The notes under the pieces are model-generated. The model searched no databases, had not been told where the DNA came from, and saw only the letters and a program-made list of their open reading frames with translations. From Arachis hypogaea (lineage: Eukaryota; Streptophyta; Magnoliopsida; Fabales; Fabaceae): 64,000 nt of DNA. The number at the start of each line of letters is the position of its first letter. Within the stretch, counting starts at the first letter, position 1. Position numbers and translations under genes: made by a program. Of the stretch, positions 23,249 to 34,702 are shown one piece after another. Where the stretch lies: contig NC_092044.1 of the NCBI RefSeq assembly GCF_003086295.3, positions 76,594,024 to 76,658,023 of the forward strand. Direction: 5' to 3'.

Positions 23249-25287
23249 TTATTCAATCTGAATCTCTTGAGGAGCTGCTTCAGTTGTTGAGCCTTGTGCA
23301 CTAGTTTCTTCTTCACTAATACCAGCAGCTTCCACGGTCCTCGTAATCCATTCCTTCAGTGGCTCCTCATTCAAGTCAAGCCTCAAAATACCCGCAAACA
23401 CGCCGCCGAAGAATGCCACCGGTTCCTGCTGATGTATACCAATCAAAGTAGAGAGGTAAGAACATCATCAAATTTCAATGCCAAAAACTATGACATCATT
23501 TCATGCAGAATGTTCCTTTAGCTAATAGTACTGTGACAAAAGTCAATTTCGCATATCCTAGGGTCAGGAGGCATGAACTGGGCAAAACCAAGTTGAGACT
23601 AGTGTTAGCCATTTATCAAACTAACAAGGTTTCAAATTGGCTAGTTCAGACAGTTAGTCAGTAATTGTTCAAAAAGGAACAAGCTTTTCATTTAGCTTCT
23701 CAAAGCTGAGCATTGAAAAGCCCTAGAGAGAAGTATTTTCATTAATGGCATAAAATTTGTCAAATAAATACATTCATCAAAAGAAGTTATGATTCTATGA
23801 TCGAACTTCTATCGGTGAGCGAATGCATGTTCTTTCTACAGTGGCCCATATGTGTATGCTTAACATATACTCCAGTATCAATCACACTCAGTTAAATTAG
23901 CAAATGTAATTCCAATTACGCAGAAAACTACTACAACTGAAAATGACTTTTGTATCATACTCGGCCTGTGAATGATATACTAATAAAAAAGAGTTACTCA
24001 TACACCGATATTATATAAGTTTATTAACTCATCTTATCTATGAAAGAAAGACAGGAAGTAGTGGAAGAAAGAAAGAGAGAGGAAAGCGATAATTAAGGAA
24101 GAAAAATAGATTTATAAGGGAAATTTTGTAAACTCAACAAAATTTTATCTAAAATTGAAATCTCTCCACCATTTCCTTAACTCCCATGTACATATAAAAG
24201 TATACAGTTATGTCTAGACTGAGGTACTAATGCTGTAAAATGGAATAATTGTAACTAATAACTTCATCCCAATGTGAAGATATTTCAGTCAAATTTTACT
24301 ACCACTTGTTGCCTTATGATAGAGAAATTCAATTTAACAGATAAGTTCATGTCATGTCATGTTTTCACCATATTAGTCCAAACTCCCAACTCACTTTAAT
24401 CGGACTTCTACCTGCAGTTTCGTCTGTTGAGAACTCAGTCATTAGCGAATCAGCATAGGGAAAGCGCTACAAAATTATGAATGTAAATAATCAATTCAGC
24501 TTAAACTGAAATTTAAAGTCGAGACACAAAGTTTCATGACACATTTATCTGGAGCAGGAATATCATTATTTGTTCACCATACCAAAACCACCAGTCAACC
24601 ATAGCAAACATTCAAAGATATCAATGGACCCCCCCTATATCATGACTACTACCAACAATGCTAAATCTTTTTGCAGTTTTGACTTTAGCCCCAAGTTAAA
24701 GCAATCATATATTTCCAAATATCCTTTTCCAGATTCTGTTTTCATTTTCACTGATTTCTGTTCTCATGATTATGTAAAGAAAAAGAAACAAAAAAATTAG
24801 GGTTTATCATATCAAGGTTTGACTAATTTCGATTTCTATTTTGCAGGTTCAGGCTACAAATTAGGGTTGCTTAAACTGTTATAAAAGCTAAGCTATTCTA
24901 GAATCACCTAAACTTTTGGAGGACTAGAACTACGTTATTAGAATAAAATTAATAATTACCTTGAGAGCTTCTTGAATGATGGGGTCTTTCGCTGGATTGA
25001 AGAAACACCATGTGACCCCATTTGAAGAATTACTGCTATCATTCTTATTATTATAATTCATATTAATAGCACTGCACCCGAAATTTCTGCTGCTTCTGCT
25101 AGCTATGAATGAGGGCGACGATAGCGGGTTTAACCTAATTTTCTGCTTCGATTTCCACTGCGACAGTACAAATAAGTTGGTTAATTAAATAATACAAGAA
25201 GAAGACGAAGAAGAAGAAGAACGATGAAGAAGGAAAACGGACCAAAGTGGATGGAAGTGGAAGATGAGAGTGAACCACAAGAGACAT
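23249..25287 (-). CDS. Plastid UPF0426-type protein, three exons
   Basis: Exons on the minus strand: 25287-25243 (15 codons), 25157-24960 (66 codons), 23425-23249 (58 codons and TAA). All junctions are phase 0 with GT..AG borders: intron 1 of 85 bp (25242-25158), intron 2 of 1534 bp (24959-23426). The 139-residue product starts MSLVVHSHLPLPSTL and is Ser/Arg-rich, a likely chloroplast transit peptide. The conserved part reads WCFFNPAKDPIIQEALK, then EPVAFFGGVFAGILRLDL and EEPLKEWITRTVEAAGIS, which I recognise as the UPF0426 type (Arabidopsis At1g28150-like, plastid, function unknown). The C-terminus is acidic. The ATG in exon 3 (23446) is not a start, since it lies in the intron. Found by joining exons; confidence in borders is good because frame and family sequence both continue. 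Confidence 0.85.
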
Positions 25288-27645
25288 AGTAAAGTAGTTA
25301 CAGTTTCCTTCTTCAATCTGCAGTGCACAACCACGAACGAATCACGCTTAAGCTTGACACAAATTGATAAAAATCCGAAGCTGTTACCTATATTTGTTTC
25401 CTCTTTCCGACTCTCGGATGCAATTGAAATAGAAAGTGTTGAATGTAGCCCATTAAAATTAAAAAAAAAAATAAAAAGAACGGAAAGTGTTTTTTAAATG
25501 GTCCATCTAGTGTATAGATGTATCATCTTACAAATTTATAGATTTTTGTTTTTATTACATCTCTTGTGGACATGTGTTTTTCATTGGCTGGAAGCAACTA
25601 GCTGTCAGAAAGCTGGCGAGACTCATTGGAAAGTTGGGCGAGCCGGTTGGACAGGGTGATTCCAAACGGAATTTCGTTCTAGAGGATTCCATTGATGCCA
25701 TAATTGGACTTTTTGGTTTGTTCCCAAAGAAGAGTGAATCTAATCTAAAAAGTTGGTTCTTTAGGTCAGTCTTCTCCTCTCATCAAAAGAAATCCTATCA
25801 GCGTTAACCAAGACTGCCGCCGCAGGTCTCGTGACTTTCACTGTCTTCGGCAATTGGGTACTGCGTCTGTTCCGGGTGCTCCCTCCTGGTCAACGACTTT
25901 TCCACGGATATCAATCTCCAGCTCATGCGTTATACCCAGGTAGCGGTGGTGCTCACAGACGTCATCTTGGCCAGGAGTGCATGTCCCATAGATAGTCGTG
26001 CTGCTCGTCCTCTGTCGTGCTTGTCAATCGAAGGTAAGAGCTGCTTTACCTACTGAATGATATACTTTGAGTGTTGGCTTCGAAACGTATTCAAGTTAGG
26101 TCAAGTATGTATATTGCATTTGAAATGTGTATTGTGAAGTTCTAGTTACTGGTATTAGCTTCAAGGGAAAAAATTTGAAATGCTGCTGATGTTGTGGATA
26201 TAGGATTAAGAATCCATGATTTTAGTCCGGTTGGAGTTTTGGTAATTGGTTAAAGTCTGAGTCACATTAGATGATTCTTCTTCTTCCACAAACTCATATT
26301 TGAACACATTGTTAGATTATTTAGACATATGTTTTAGTTAAAAATTAGTAAGTTCAATATATTGTGGGTTTGGGATATTGTTATTGCTATGGATACTACT
26401 AACAAGTTAGGCATGATAATGAATACATGGCTATGGAAAAGACACTTCCAGTTACTGAACCGTAGGTGATTTTCATGTTTTAGTAAGAACTTTGATGGCT
26501 CAGATTTTCTCTATGGAGATTGAGTTAAACTGCTAATTCGATGTAGTCTTATTGTGAAATAGTTTGTTTTTTTAAAATGGAATGTCCTTTCTCGGTTTAC
26601 GTTTAAATATTGGAGCTGTTGTAAAATTGAGGACTTGTAGCGCTCTACTAAGCATGAGCACTTTCATAGACACTAAAGACATAGATATGGTAATTTCAAT
26701 TTTTTGTTTCGTAGCGGATATGCCACAAATATATCATGTAAAGAATGTTGTAAATGATTTATAATTAGATCTTTATATGTTTTTTATATTATAAGACCTG
26801 TTGTAATTTTTTTTTAATTCCTGCCAATAAAATCCGGAAAGGGTTTTTACTCTGTTGTCTACAATTCTGCTGGGAACCTTGTTGAACTCGTGGTGCTGTG
26901 TAGGTTCTTAATTTTTTATTTTTTAACTTTAGGAAGATGTACTAAAGTTGGTGAACTATGTCAAAGAAAAGAATACTTTGTTCAACCTAATTTTTCATTT
27001 TACGAAGAAATAGATGAATTAAACTAAAGCGATTAAGTAGAAGACAAGATGAGTGAATATTTGTTGTTAGTTTGGTTAACTCCGCATTTTTTGTTTTTAT
27101 TTTTGGTGAATGTCTTGATGAATTCGGAAGTCATATAATGTGTTTTAATTAGTTAATTATAACTTTAGTAGTGGTATAATATGTTTTTTTTATAATGATG
27201 CGGTAGATTTTGTGACTTTTAATCATTGCTTGATGGGATTAGTTCATGGAGTCATGTAAGTGTCCGAACTTGAGGGTTTATATCGTTCCATGGGTGGGTG
27301 GGGTTCATGTGCATTTTTGTTGGGATCAGGAGATATGGTTATGAATATGTACATAGATTGTTGCTGCCAGGGTGGGTGATGTATGATTTTCACATTGAAG
27401 TTGGAGTAGATGAGAATTTTCGTGCAATGGCAAAGAAATTGTTTGCTCAGTTCAACTCATGTTGAGTTCTTGTAGTTTAGGAATGTTAAGAGTCTTCGAT
27501 TGAAAGAGTTATATTTTATTTGGTCACTCTATGTTTAAACATTTATAATGCAGTGGTTATGCCTTATTTGTGGAGTAAGATATAGTCCCTTTGGGATAGT
27601 TGTGGTTGATGTTTTGACTGTATCAACGATGCGATTATGAGATAC
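25288..27645. other. Intergenic region with a possible orphan exon
   Basis: About 25570-26033 has higher GC and codon-like composition, with open frames on the plus strand (e.g. RKLARLIGKLGEP, and TKTAAAGLVTFTVFGNW in another frame). It ends at 26033 in AAG/GTAAGAG, a consensus donor. After it the sequence turns T-rich like an intron and then meets retroelement G at 27646. No acceptor or downstream exon is identified and I do not recognise a protein. It could be a gene cut by the nest, a non-coding RNA exon, or an old transposon piece. Confidence 0.35.
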
Positions 27646-27667
27646 TGATGAAGGAATTTTTGTGTGG

Positions 27668-29143
27668 TGACGATCGGATTTTCTATTAGTAAAGAAATAT
27701 AAAAATATAATCACGTTGTAAGTATAGTTTCTAAACCAACAGAGAATCCTTTAGTACAAAAGTTTTGTTTGTCACTTAAGGAAACCCAATAAAAATAAAT
27801 AACCGAAGTATTCAAACCTCGCGTCGTCTTCTCAAGGAATTGCAGGAAAGTATGCTTTATTATTGGTTATGGAAAACAGTATTTTTGGGTTTTTGAAATA
27901 TTGAGCAAGGAAAATAAATTGCAAGGGAAATAAATTAATAATTGAAAAACTCTTGGCAAGGTATGAGAACTGGAATTCCTATCCTAGTTATCCTTATCAG
28001 GTGTGATGAGAATTGGGTTTCAACCCCACTTGGTCAGCCTTCACTAAACAAAGGAAGGTCAAGTGAACTAATTAGCTTGATCCTCAAGTCCTAATCAATC
28101 CCTATAGAAGGACTAGCTTTAGAGTGATCCAGATCAATCAGTAATTCCAATTTCAATCAATAGCTGAGTTTGATAACTCAAGTGTTACCAATTACTTAAC
28201 CAAATCCAAAAGGGAAAATAAATCTAATTTAAATTGAAAGTATCATAAATAGAATAAAATAATCAGGAATCTGAAATATGTCAAATTGTATTAAATAGAA
28301 CATCAATCTAAACATAAAGAGTTCATAAAATAAATTGAGAAAATAAATAAGAGGAACATTGAACCTGTGATTGAAGAAGATGAAATCCTAATTCCTTTAA
28401 GAGAAATTCTAATCCTAAATCATAAAAGAGAGGAGAGAATCTCTCTCTCTAAAAACTACATCTAAACCTAAAATTATGAATTATCAGTTTATGCTAAGTA
28501 TGGATGCATTTCTCCACTTTATAGCTTCTAATATGTGTTTTCTGGGCTGAAAATTGGGTCAAAAACAGCCCAGAAATCGCTGATTGTGAAATATGTCACG
28601 TACAGGTCGCTGCAAAGTCACGCGGAAGCGTTGTCCATGCGTTTGCGCGGATTGGGTTTTTGCTAGGTCACGCGTCTGCGTGATCCACGCATTCGTGTCA
28701 CTTGGCTTCAAGGCAGCTATGACAAATTATATATCGTTGCGAAGCCCCAAACGTTAGCTTTCCAACGCAACTAGAACCGCATCATTTGGACCTTTGTAGC
28801 TCAAGTTATGGTCGCTTTAGTACCAAAAGGTCAGGCTGGACAACTTTAGCAGTTCCTTTAGTTTCTTGTATTCCTTCCACTTTTGCATGCTTCCTTTCCA
28901 TCCTCTAAGTCATTCCTGCCCTGTAAACTCTGAAATCACTTAACACACATATCAAGGCATCGAATGGTAATAAGAGATGATTAAAATACACAAATTAAAG
29001 ACTCTAGGAAGCAAGTTTTCAATCATAGAACAAATTCTGGAAAGGAATTGTAAAACCATGCAAATTATATGAATAAGTGTGTAAAGAATTGATAAAAACC
29101 ACTCAATTGAGCACAAGATAAACCATAAAATAGTGGTTTATCA
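27668..29143 (-). repeat. 3' LTR of element D
   Basis: Minus sense: starts TGATAAACCACTATTT at 29143, ends CCGATCGTCA at 27668; 1476 bp. Minus-strand TATAAA at 28523-28518. It has a CpG-rich patch at 28596-28712. Confidence 0.9.
28596..28712. repeat. CpG-rich palindromic patch in the D LTR
   Basis: Words such as GTCACGCG, GCGCGG and CACGCGTCTGCGTG crowd here in AT-rich DNA. The copy in the other LTR (59000-59082) keeps the same pattern with somewhat more CG. Confidence 0.7.
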
Positions 29144-29182
29144 ATCTCCCCACACTTAAATATTAGCATGTCCTCATGCTAA
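29144..29182 (-). promoter_or_regulatory. RGGA hairpin 2 and polypurine tract of element D
   Basis: Minus sense: stem TTAGCATG/CATGCTAA (29182-29175, 29170-29163) with loop AGGA, then TTTAAGTGTGGGGAGAT against the LTR at 29143. The stem is 8 bp and perfect. Confidence 0.85.
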
Positions 29183-29779
29183 GCTCAAGAGAACTAAAAG
29201 AGTGAAGGGGAATGGTAGAATGTATGAAATGCAACCTATCTATATGAATGCAACTACATGCAAAAATGATTCTACCTACTTGGTGAAAAAGTAAATAAAT
29301 CTTTCAAGAACAAATATGAAATGGATTTCACTAATTCAAATCACAAAATAAAGTACAAGTAAACTTGCAAAAGAAAAAAGCTCATGAAAAATCGGGAACA
29401 AAGAATCGAGCATCGAACCCTCACTAGAAGTGTATGCACTCTAATCGCTCAGGTATTTAAGGTTCGATTCTCTCAATTCTCTACTAATCTTGCTTTCCAA
29501 GGCTTTCTTTTCTTCTACCAATCAACAAAGAATTAATGCACAGATACACATATCAAGAGGTCTTTCAAGGGTTGTAATGGGGTTAGGGTCAAGGTAGGAT
29601 TGTATTTGGCCAAGTGGACTAAAATCTGAATCCTTAATTAACTTAAACTTTTCCAACCTAACTTTAAGACAATCCATGTAATCACAATACAGAACTTAAC
29701 TATCCATTAACCATGTTTTCCACATATTCATGCATCCTAATTTCGAGTACAGTACATATGCATTGCTTTCACCATTTAC

Positions 29780-29895
29780 TTTGGGGCATTTTGTCCCCTT
29801 TTATTATTTGCTCTTTTTCTTTTCTATTTCTCTCTCTTTTTTTTCGTTACCCATTTTCTATTTTTCTTTTCTTAATCTATTTTTTTTCTTTTTCA
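29780..29895 (-). other. A/G-rich tract and GGGGACAAAATGCCCC of element D
   Basis: Pyrimidine-rich on the plus strand. The GGGGCATTTTGTCCCC block at its left edge recurs in G (about 61673) and C (about 8176). Confidence 0.6.
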
Positions 29896-30616
29896 ATGCA
29901 TATGATTAAGGTATTGAATGCATAAACATGTTCTTAACATTTTTCACATTTTCACAGAAAGTCTAACATACTCAATTCCCAAACCAAACGTTTCCAAACC
30001 CACTTTTCCCACACTTAATTCATGAGCACTTTCACTAGTCTAAGCTAACCAAGGATTCAAATTAGGGACATTATTATTTTTCACTTAGAGTTAGTGATGT
30101 GGTAAGATAAGGAACAAATGAGATAAAATAGGCTCAACTTTGGTTTGCAAAGGATAATGAAAGATAATGCCATATGGGTATGTAAGCTGAGTGAAACAAA
30201 GCCTCAATCATATAAGTATATGCATACATTAAATAATGAAAATATAGAATTAAGCAAGACAAATATCACAATTTTAGAGAGAACAACACACACCAAAAAT
30301 AAAATATTGGTTGATAAGATGCAACCAATCAATTAGGCTAAAAAATCTCACAGGTTTTTGTGTGTTCGAGCTCTAAACCATGTTCCAAAATAACATTTCT
30401 TCAAACAAGTTTAATAAAAATTTCAATTCAAATTAGTTAAATGCTGTAGAAAGTTTCTTGAAAAAGAAAATATTACTTCAACCAAGGAGTGGTAAAATAT
30501 GCACAAAATCAAGCAAACATGCAATCAAACATGCAAATGCAACAACTAATTTAACAAACAAAATTTAAACATTGGTGTTGAGATAGGAAGATACTAACCC
30601 ACGGAGATCAGTATCG

Positions 30617-30653
30617 ACCTCCCCACACTTAAAGATTGCACCGTCCTCGGTGC
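30617..30653 (-). promoter_or_regulatory. RGGA hairpin 1 of element D plus TTTAAGTGTGGGGAGG
   Basis: Minus sense: stem GCACCG/CGGTGC (30653-30648, 30643-30638) with loop AGGA, followed by TTTAAGTGTGGGGAGG. It is an internal copy of the module that also touches the LTR. Confidence 0.8.
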
Positions 30654-31339
30654 ATACTGAGATGTACAAGTGGACAGGTGACTCCAACTGATGCTTTTCT
30701 CCAATGATTGTGTAGCTGGACGTGTTTGTCTCCCTATTTACACGTCATCCGGTTCTCTTCCCGGTGGCCATCCTGAAAGAAGAGAAAAGGGAAGAAAAGT
30801 AACCCAAAAATAAAGATAAGAAAATAAATGAAGTATGGGTGGGTTAATGCCAAATGATAAGGGTCTCAATTACATGGAAGCTTCAACATGTACATGAGAA
30901 AACAGTAGGAGCAATGACATATCAATAGTGCAAGAATTGCAACAAAAGAGAGGAGTGTGGGTAATGAAAGACAATATAAATTCATGTCAATGCAAATTAA
31001 TACAAGTATCATAAAAGATTAGCATCGACTTAAATAATATTACCCAACAGTATAAAACAAGTCACTGAGCACCAAAATAATACCAAAAAAGACACAACAG
31101 TTGAATATGAACAAGGAACACCAATGGAAAAATAATAAATTTAGAAAAAAAAAGAAAAATATGCATAAAATTAAAATGTAATGAATGAAATATGCAAATA
31201 AATTAAGTAAAATAGAATGAAGGTGAAAAAGAATGAGAAGTGAAAGAAATAAAGTAAGAAAGAAAGAAGAAAGAGGAAAAGATAGAAGAAATTAGGATTA
31301 GAAAAGAAAAGAAAAGATAATTGGCGGTGATCTGGATAA

Positions 31340-31880
31340 GTTGTGCGGCGCAGGCGACGCGGACGCGTGAGTGATGCGGTCGCGTGTTGTGCGATAAGGT
31401 CAGATGACGCGATCGCGTGGGTCACGCGCACGCATGAACTGATTTGTGCTTTTGGCGCGAGTGTAGCCTCGCGTTCGCGCAACACTCTGTTTCAAACTCA
31501 TTTTGCCAAAAATTTGGGTGGCGCCTTCGCGTGTGTGACGCGATCATGTGAATGGCCATTTTTGAAAAACGATGCGGACGCGTGAGGCACGCGTTCGTGT
31601 GGTAGGGCTTGTGCTTCTAGCACGAGTCCAGCCCTACACCATCATAACTCTCTGCCATGCACCCATGTACGTCAATTTTACAGGACCACGCGTTCGCGTG
31701 GGTGACGCGGACGCGTGGGGAGGCTATTTCGCAAACGGCGCGAACGCGTGGTGCACGCGGTTGCGTGGGCAAATTTGTGCCTAAGGCACGCCTCCAGCCA
31801 CGCTTTCGCATGACTCTCTGTTCACTTTTCTTTTCTTCCTAATGCACTTGGGACGCGGACGCGTCGGCGACGCTGTTGCG
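31340..31880. repeat. CpG-rich palindrome array of element D
   Basis: About 540 bp with many CACGCGnnCGCGTG-like near-palindromes (for example CACGCGTTCGCGTG near 31688 and GACGCGGACGCGTG near 31705). GC and CpG content differ sharply from the flanks. Confidence 0.8.
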
Positions 31881-32044
31881 TCGCGTGCTTTCTTTCTTTT
31901 TTTATGCAAAATGCAGAATGCATTATGCAGATGCTGATGCAGATGTTATGAATAATTCCAGGTTCAATGAAATAAAATAAAATAAAACTCAAAAACAAAC
32001 AAAACTAAATAAAATATAATTGAAAAAAAGAACGATCATACCAT

Positions 32045-32062
32045 GGTGGGTTGTCTCCCACC
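32045..32062 (-). promoter_or_regulatory. Post-gag hairpin of element D
   Basis: GGTGGG-AGACAA-CCCACC in minus sense, about 85 bp after the end of the gag-like ORF. It corresponds to TTGGG-AGGCAA-CCCAA in element A, with a different stem and similar loop. Confidence 0.75.
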
Positions 32063-33253
32063 TAGCACTTTTAGTTAAAGTCCTTAAGTTGGACATTTGG
32101 TGAGCTACTTGTCATGGGGGCTTGTGCTTGAACTCATCTTGAAATCACCACCAATGCTTGGACTTCCATAAATCTCTATCTATTCCAAGTAAATTTTCCA
32201 AGCTTTGATGGGATTCTTCACAAGCTTTGAGTTCCCAAATTTGATCCTCATGTATTCCGGGATCCCAAATCTTGTTTCTACACCCGTCTTCAAGTTGATC
32301 ATCATGGTTCCATCCGGGTAGCAAGCACTCTGAATTCTCTGTGGAGTACCAAACTCTTCTTTTGGATCTAACCAAATTATCACCAGTTGAGCCCTTACAT
32401 TTATCTCTTGGAGTATCAACCTGGATGAGCCTTGATTTGCAACTCCAACCACTAAACAGTCTCCTCTTATGCTTTATGCCACAAAGCTTCCTGAGTTGGC
32501 CGTCCATTTCAAGAATACCGTACTCAAGTGGGATAGGAAGACGAACAGAGATAAGTTTTACCCACTCAAGTGAAGGAGTAGACGGCAACCTAGGTGGGGA
32601 AGTCTCCAACGTTCTTGACAAAGCGTACTCAACTCCCGTCCGTCCTTTTTGAAGGGCATCTACTTCCACATCATTTGCAGACTCAATCAGAGAAAAGTCT
32701 TCATACTAAAGGAGTTCGCTTGTGGATGTAGATTTATCACTAGGAGGACTTGATGCATGATTCTCATCACCAAGGGGACTTACTTCTTGATCTATCCAAT
32801 CCAAGTCTTCATAAGGAATATGCCATGGAGGTTGTACACTGGCATTCTTGACATCAATTTCAATCTTATTGAAGGGGTACTGATGAGCGGATAATTTATA
32901 CGCTTTTTGGCATTGTTTTTAGGTAGTTTTTAGTAAGTTCAAGCTACTTTTAGGATGTTTTCATTAGTTTTTATGTTAAATTCACATTTTTAGACTTTAC
33001 TATGAGTTTGTGTGTTTTTCTGTGATTTCAGGTAATTTTTGGCTGAAATTGAGGGACTTGAGCAAAACTCTGAAAAAGGCTGACAAAAGGACTGCTGATG
33101 CTGTTGGAATCTGACCTCCCTGCACTCTAAATGGATTTTCTGGAGCTACAGAACTCCAAATGGCGCGCTCTCAACGGCTTTGGAAAGTATACATCCAGAG
33201 CTTTCCAGCAATATATAATAGTCCATACTTTATTCGGAAATTGACGACGTAAC

Positions 33254-33363
33254 TTGGCGTTGAACGCCAAGTACATGCTGCTGTCTGGAGTTAAACGCCA
33301 GAAACACGTCATGATCCGGAGTTGAACGCCCAAAACACGTTATAACTTGGCGTTCAACTCCAA
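33254..33363. repeat. Four palindromes at 31-bp steps in the LTR
   Basis: Units start at 33254, 33285, 33316 and 33347. The first is TTGGCGTTGAACGCCAA; the others are variants with GGAGTT or CAACTCC on one arm. Confidence 0.85.
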
Positions 33364-33478
33364 GAAAAGCCTCAGCTTGTGGATAGATCAAGCTCAGCCC
33401 AAACATACACCAAGTGGGCCCCGGAAGTGGATTTATGCATCAATTACTTACTCATGTAAACCCTAGTAGCTAGTTTAG

Positions 33479-33487
33479 TATAAATAA
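33479..33487 (+). promoter_or_regulatory. TATA box in 5' LTR of A
   Basis: TATAAATAA, also present at 53953 in the 3' LTR. Likely core promoter of the element. Confidence 0.6.
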
Positions 33488-34684
33488 GACTTTTTACTAG
33501 TGTATTAGTCGTCTTTTGACCACGTTTCATCTTTGGTCTCAGTTTTGTTTTATTCTTCATCTTAGGAGGCCATTGAGCACGTTTTAGGGGGCTGGCCATT
33601 CGGCCATGCCTGAACCTTTCACCTATGTATTTTCAACGGTGGAGTTTCTGCACACCATAGATTAAGGGTGTGGAGCTCTGCTGTACCTCAAGTTTCAATA
33701 CAATTACTATTACTTTCTATTCAATTCTCTTTTATTCTTATTCCAAGATATACGTTGCACAACACTTTGATGAATGTGATGATCCGTGACACTCGTCATC
33801 ATTCTCACCTATGAACGCGCGTGATTGACAACCACTTCCGTTCTACTCTAGGCCGGGCGCATATCTCTTAGATTCCCCAACAGAATCTTCGTGGTATAAG
33901 CTAGATAGATGGCAGCATTCATGAGGATCCGGAAAGTCTAACCTTGTCTGTGGTATTCCGAGTAGGATCCCGGGAATCCGGAAAGTTTAACCTTGTCTGT
34001 GGTATTCCGAGTAGGATTCCGATATTGAATGACTGTGACGAGCTTCAAACTCCTGAAGGCTGGGCGTGATGACAAACGCAAAAGAATTAATGGATTCTAC
34101 TCCAACCTGATTGGGAACCAACAGATGATTAGCCGTGCTGTGACAGAGCATTTGGACCATTTTCACTGAGAGGATGGGATGTAGCTATCAACAAGGGTGA
34201 TGCCTCCAGACGATTAGCCGTGCAGTGACAGCGCATAGGACCATTTTCCTGAGAGGATTAAAAGTAGCCATTGATGATGGTGATGCCCTACATACAGCTT
34301 GCCATGGAAAGGAGTAAGAAGGATTGGATGAATGTAATAAGAAAGTAGAAATTCGAGAGGAGCACAGCATCTCCATACGCCTATCTGAAATTCCCACCAT
34401 TAATTTACATAAGTATTTCTATCTTAGTTTATTTATCTTTATTTTCTATTTATTCCATTAATGAAATTTAAACCAATAATCCAATTATACTTGAATCCAC
34501 ATGACTGAGATTTACAATGTGACCATAGCTTGCTTCATACCAACAATCTCTGTGGGATCGACCCTTACTCACGTAAGGTATTACTTGGATGACCCAGTAC
34601 ACTTGCTGGTTAAGTTGAACGGAGTTGTGAGCTTCTCTAACAGTACCTGGAACTCTTTTATCACAATTTCGTCCACCATGTTTT

Positions 34685-34702
34685 TGGCGCCGTTGCCGGG
34701 GA
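34685..34702 (+). other. Primer binding site, tRNA-Asp type
   Basis: TGGCGCCGTTGCCGGGGA is the exact complement of the 3' end of plant tRNA-Asp including CCA. Six bases after the LTR. This primer is used by Athila-type elements. Confidence 0.88.

Larger units (their letters stand above)
32881..34678 (+). repeat. 5' LTR of element A
   Basis: 1798 bp, TGATGAGCGG to GTCCACCA. Contains four palindromic units at 31-bp steps (33254-33363), TATAAATAA at 33479-33487, a 49-bp tandem duplication (units from 33927 and 33976) and an about 85-bp imperfect duplication around 34121-34290. The duplications are present in both LTRs of A but not in the LTRs at 1495, 4626 or 56785. Confidence 0.92.

Noticed and set aside
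23249..23446. Separate 65-residue gene starting MIGIHQQ
   Set aside because: Its first seven codons are intron 2 and the splice acceptor; the rest is exon 3 of the UPF0426-type gene.
25570..26033. Organelle DNA insertion
   Set aside because: I do not recognise plastid or mitochondrial genes in it and it ends in a nuclear-type splice donor; left unassigned.
31171..31842. Arg/Ala-rich ORFs in the CpG arrays
   Set aside because: Open on several frames at once because of CG-rich repeats; no start context or family.
34685..34702. tRNA-Asp gene
   Set aside because: Only the 18 bases of the 3' end are present, at the primer-site position after each LTR; no cloverleaf.
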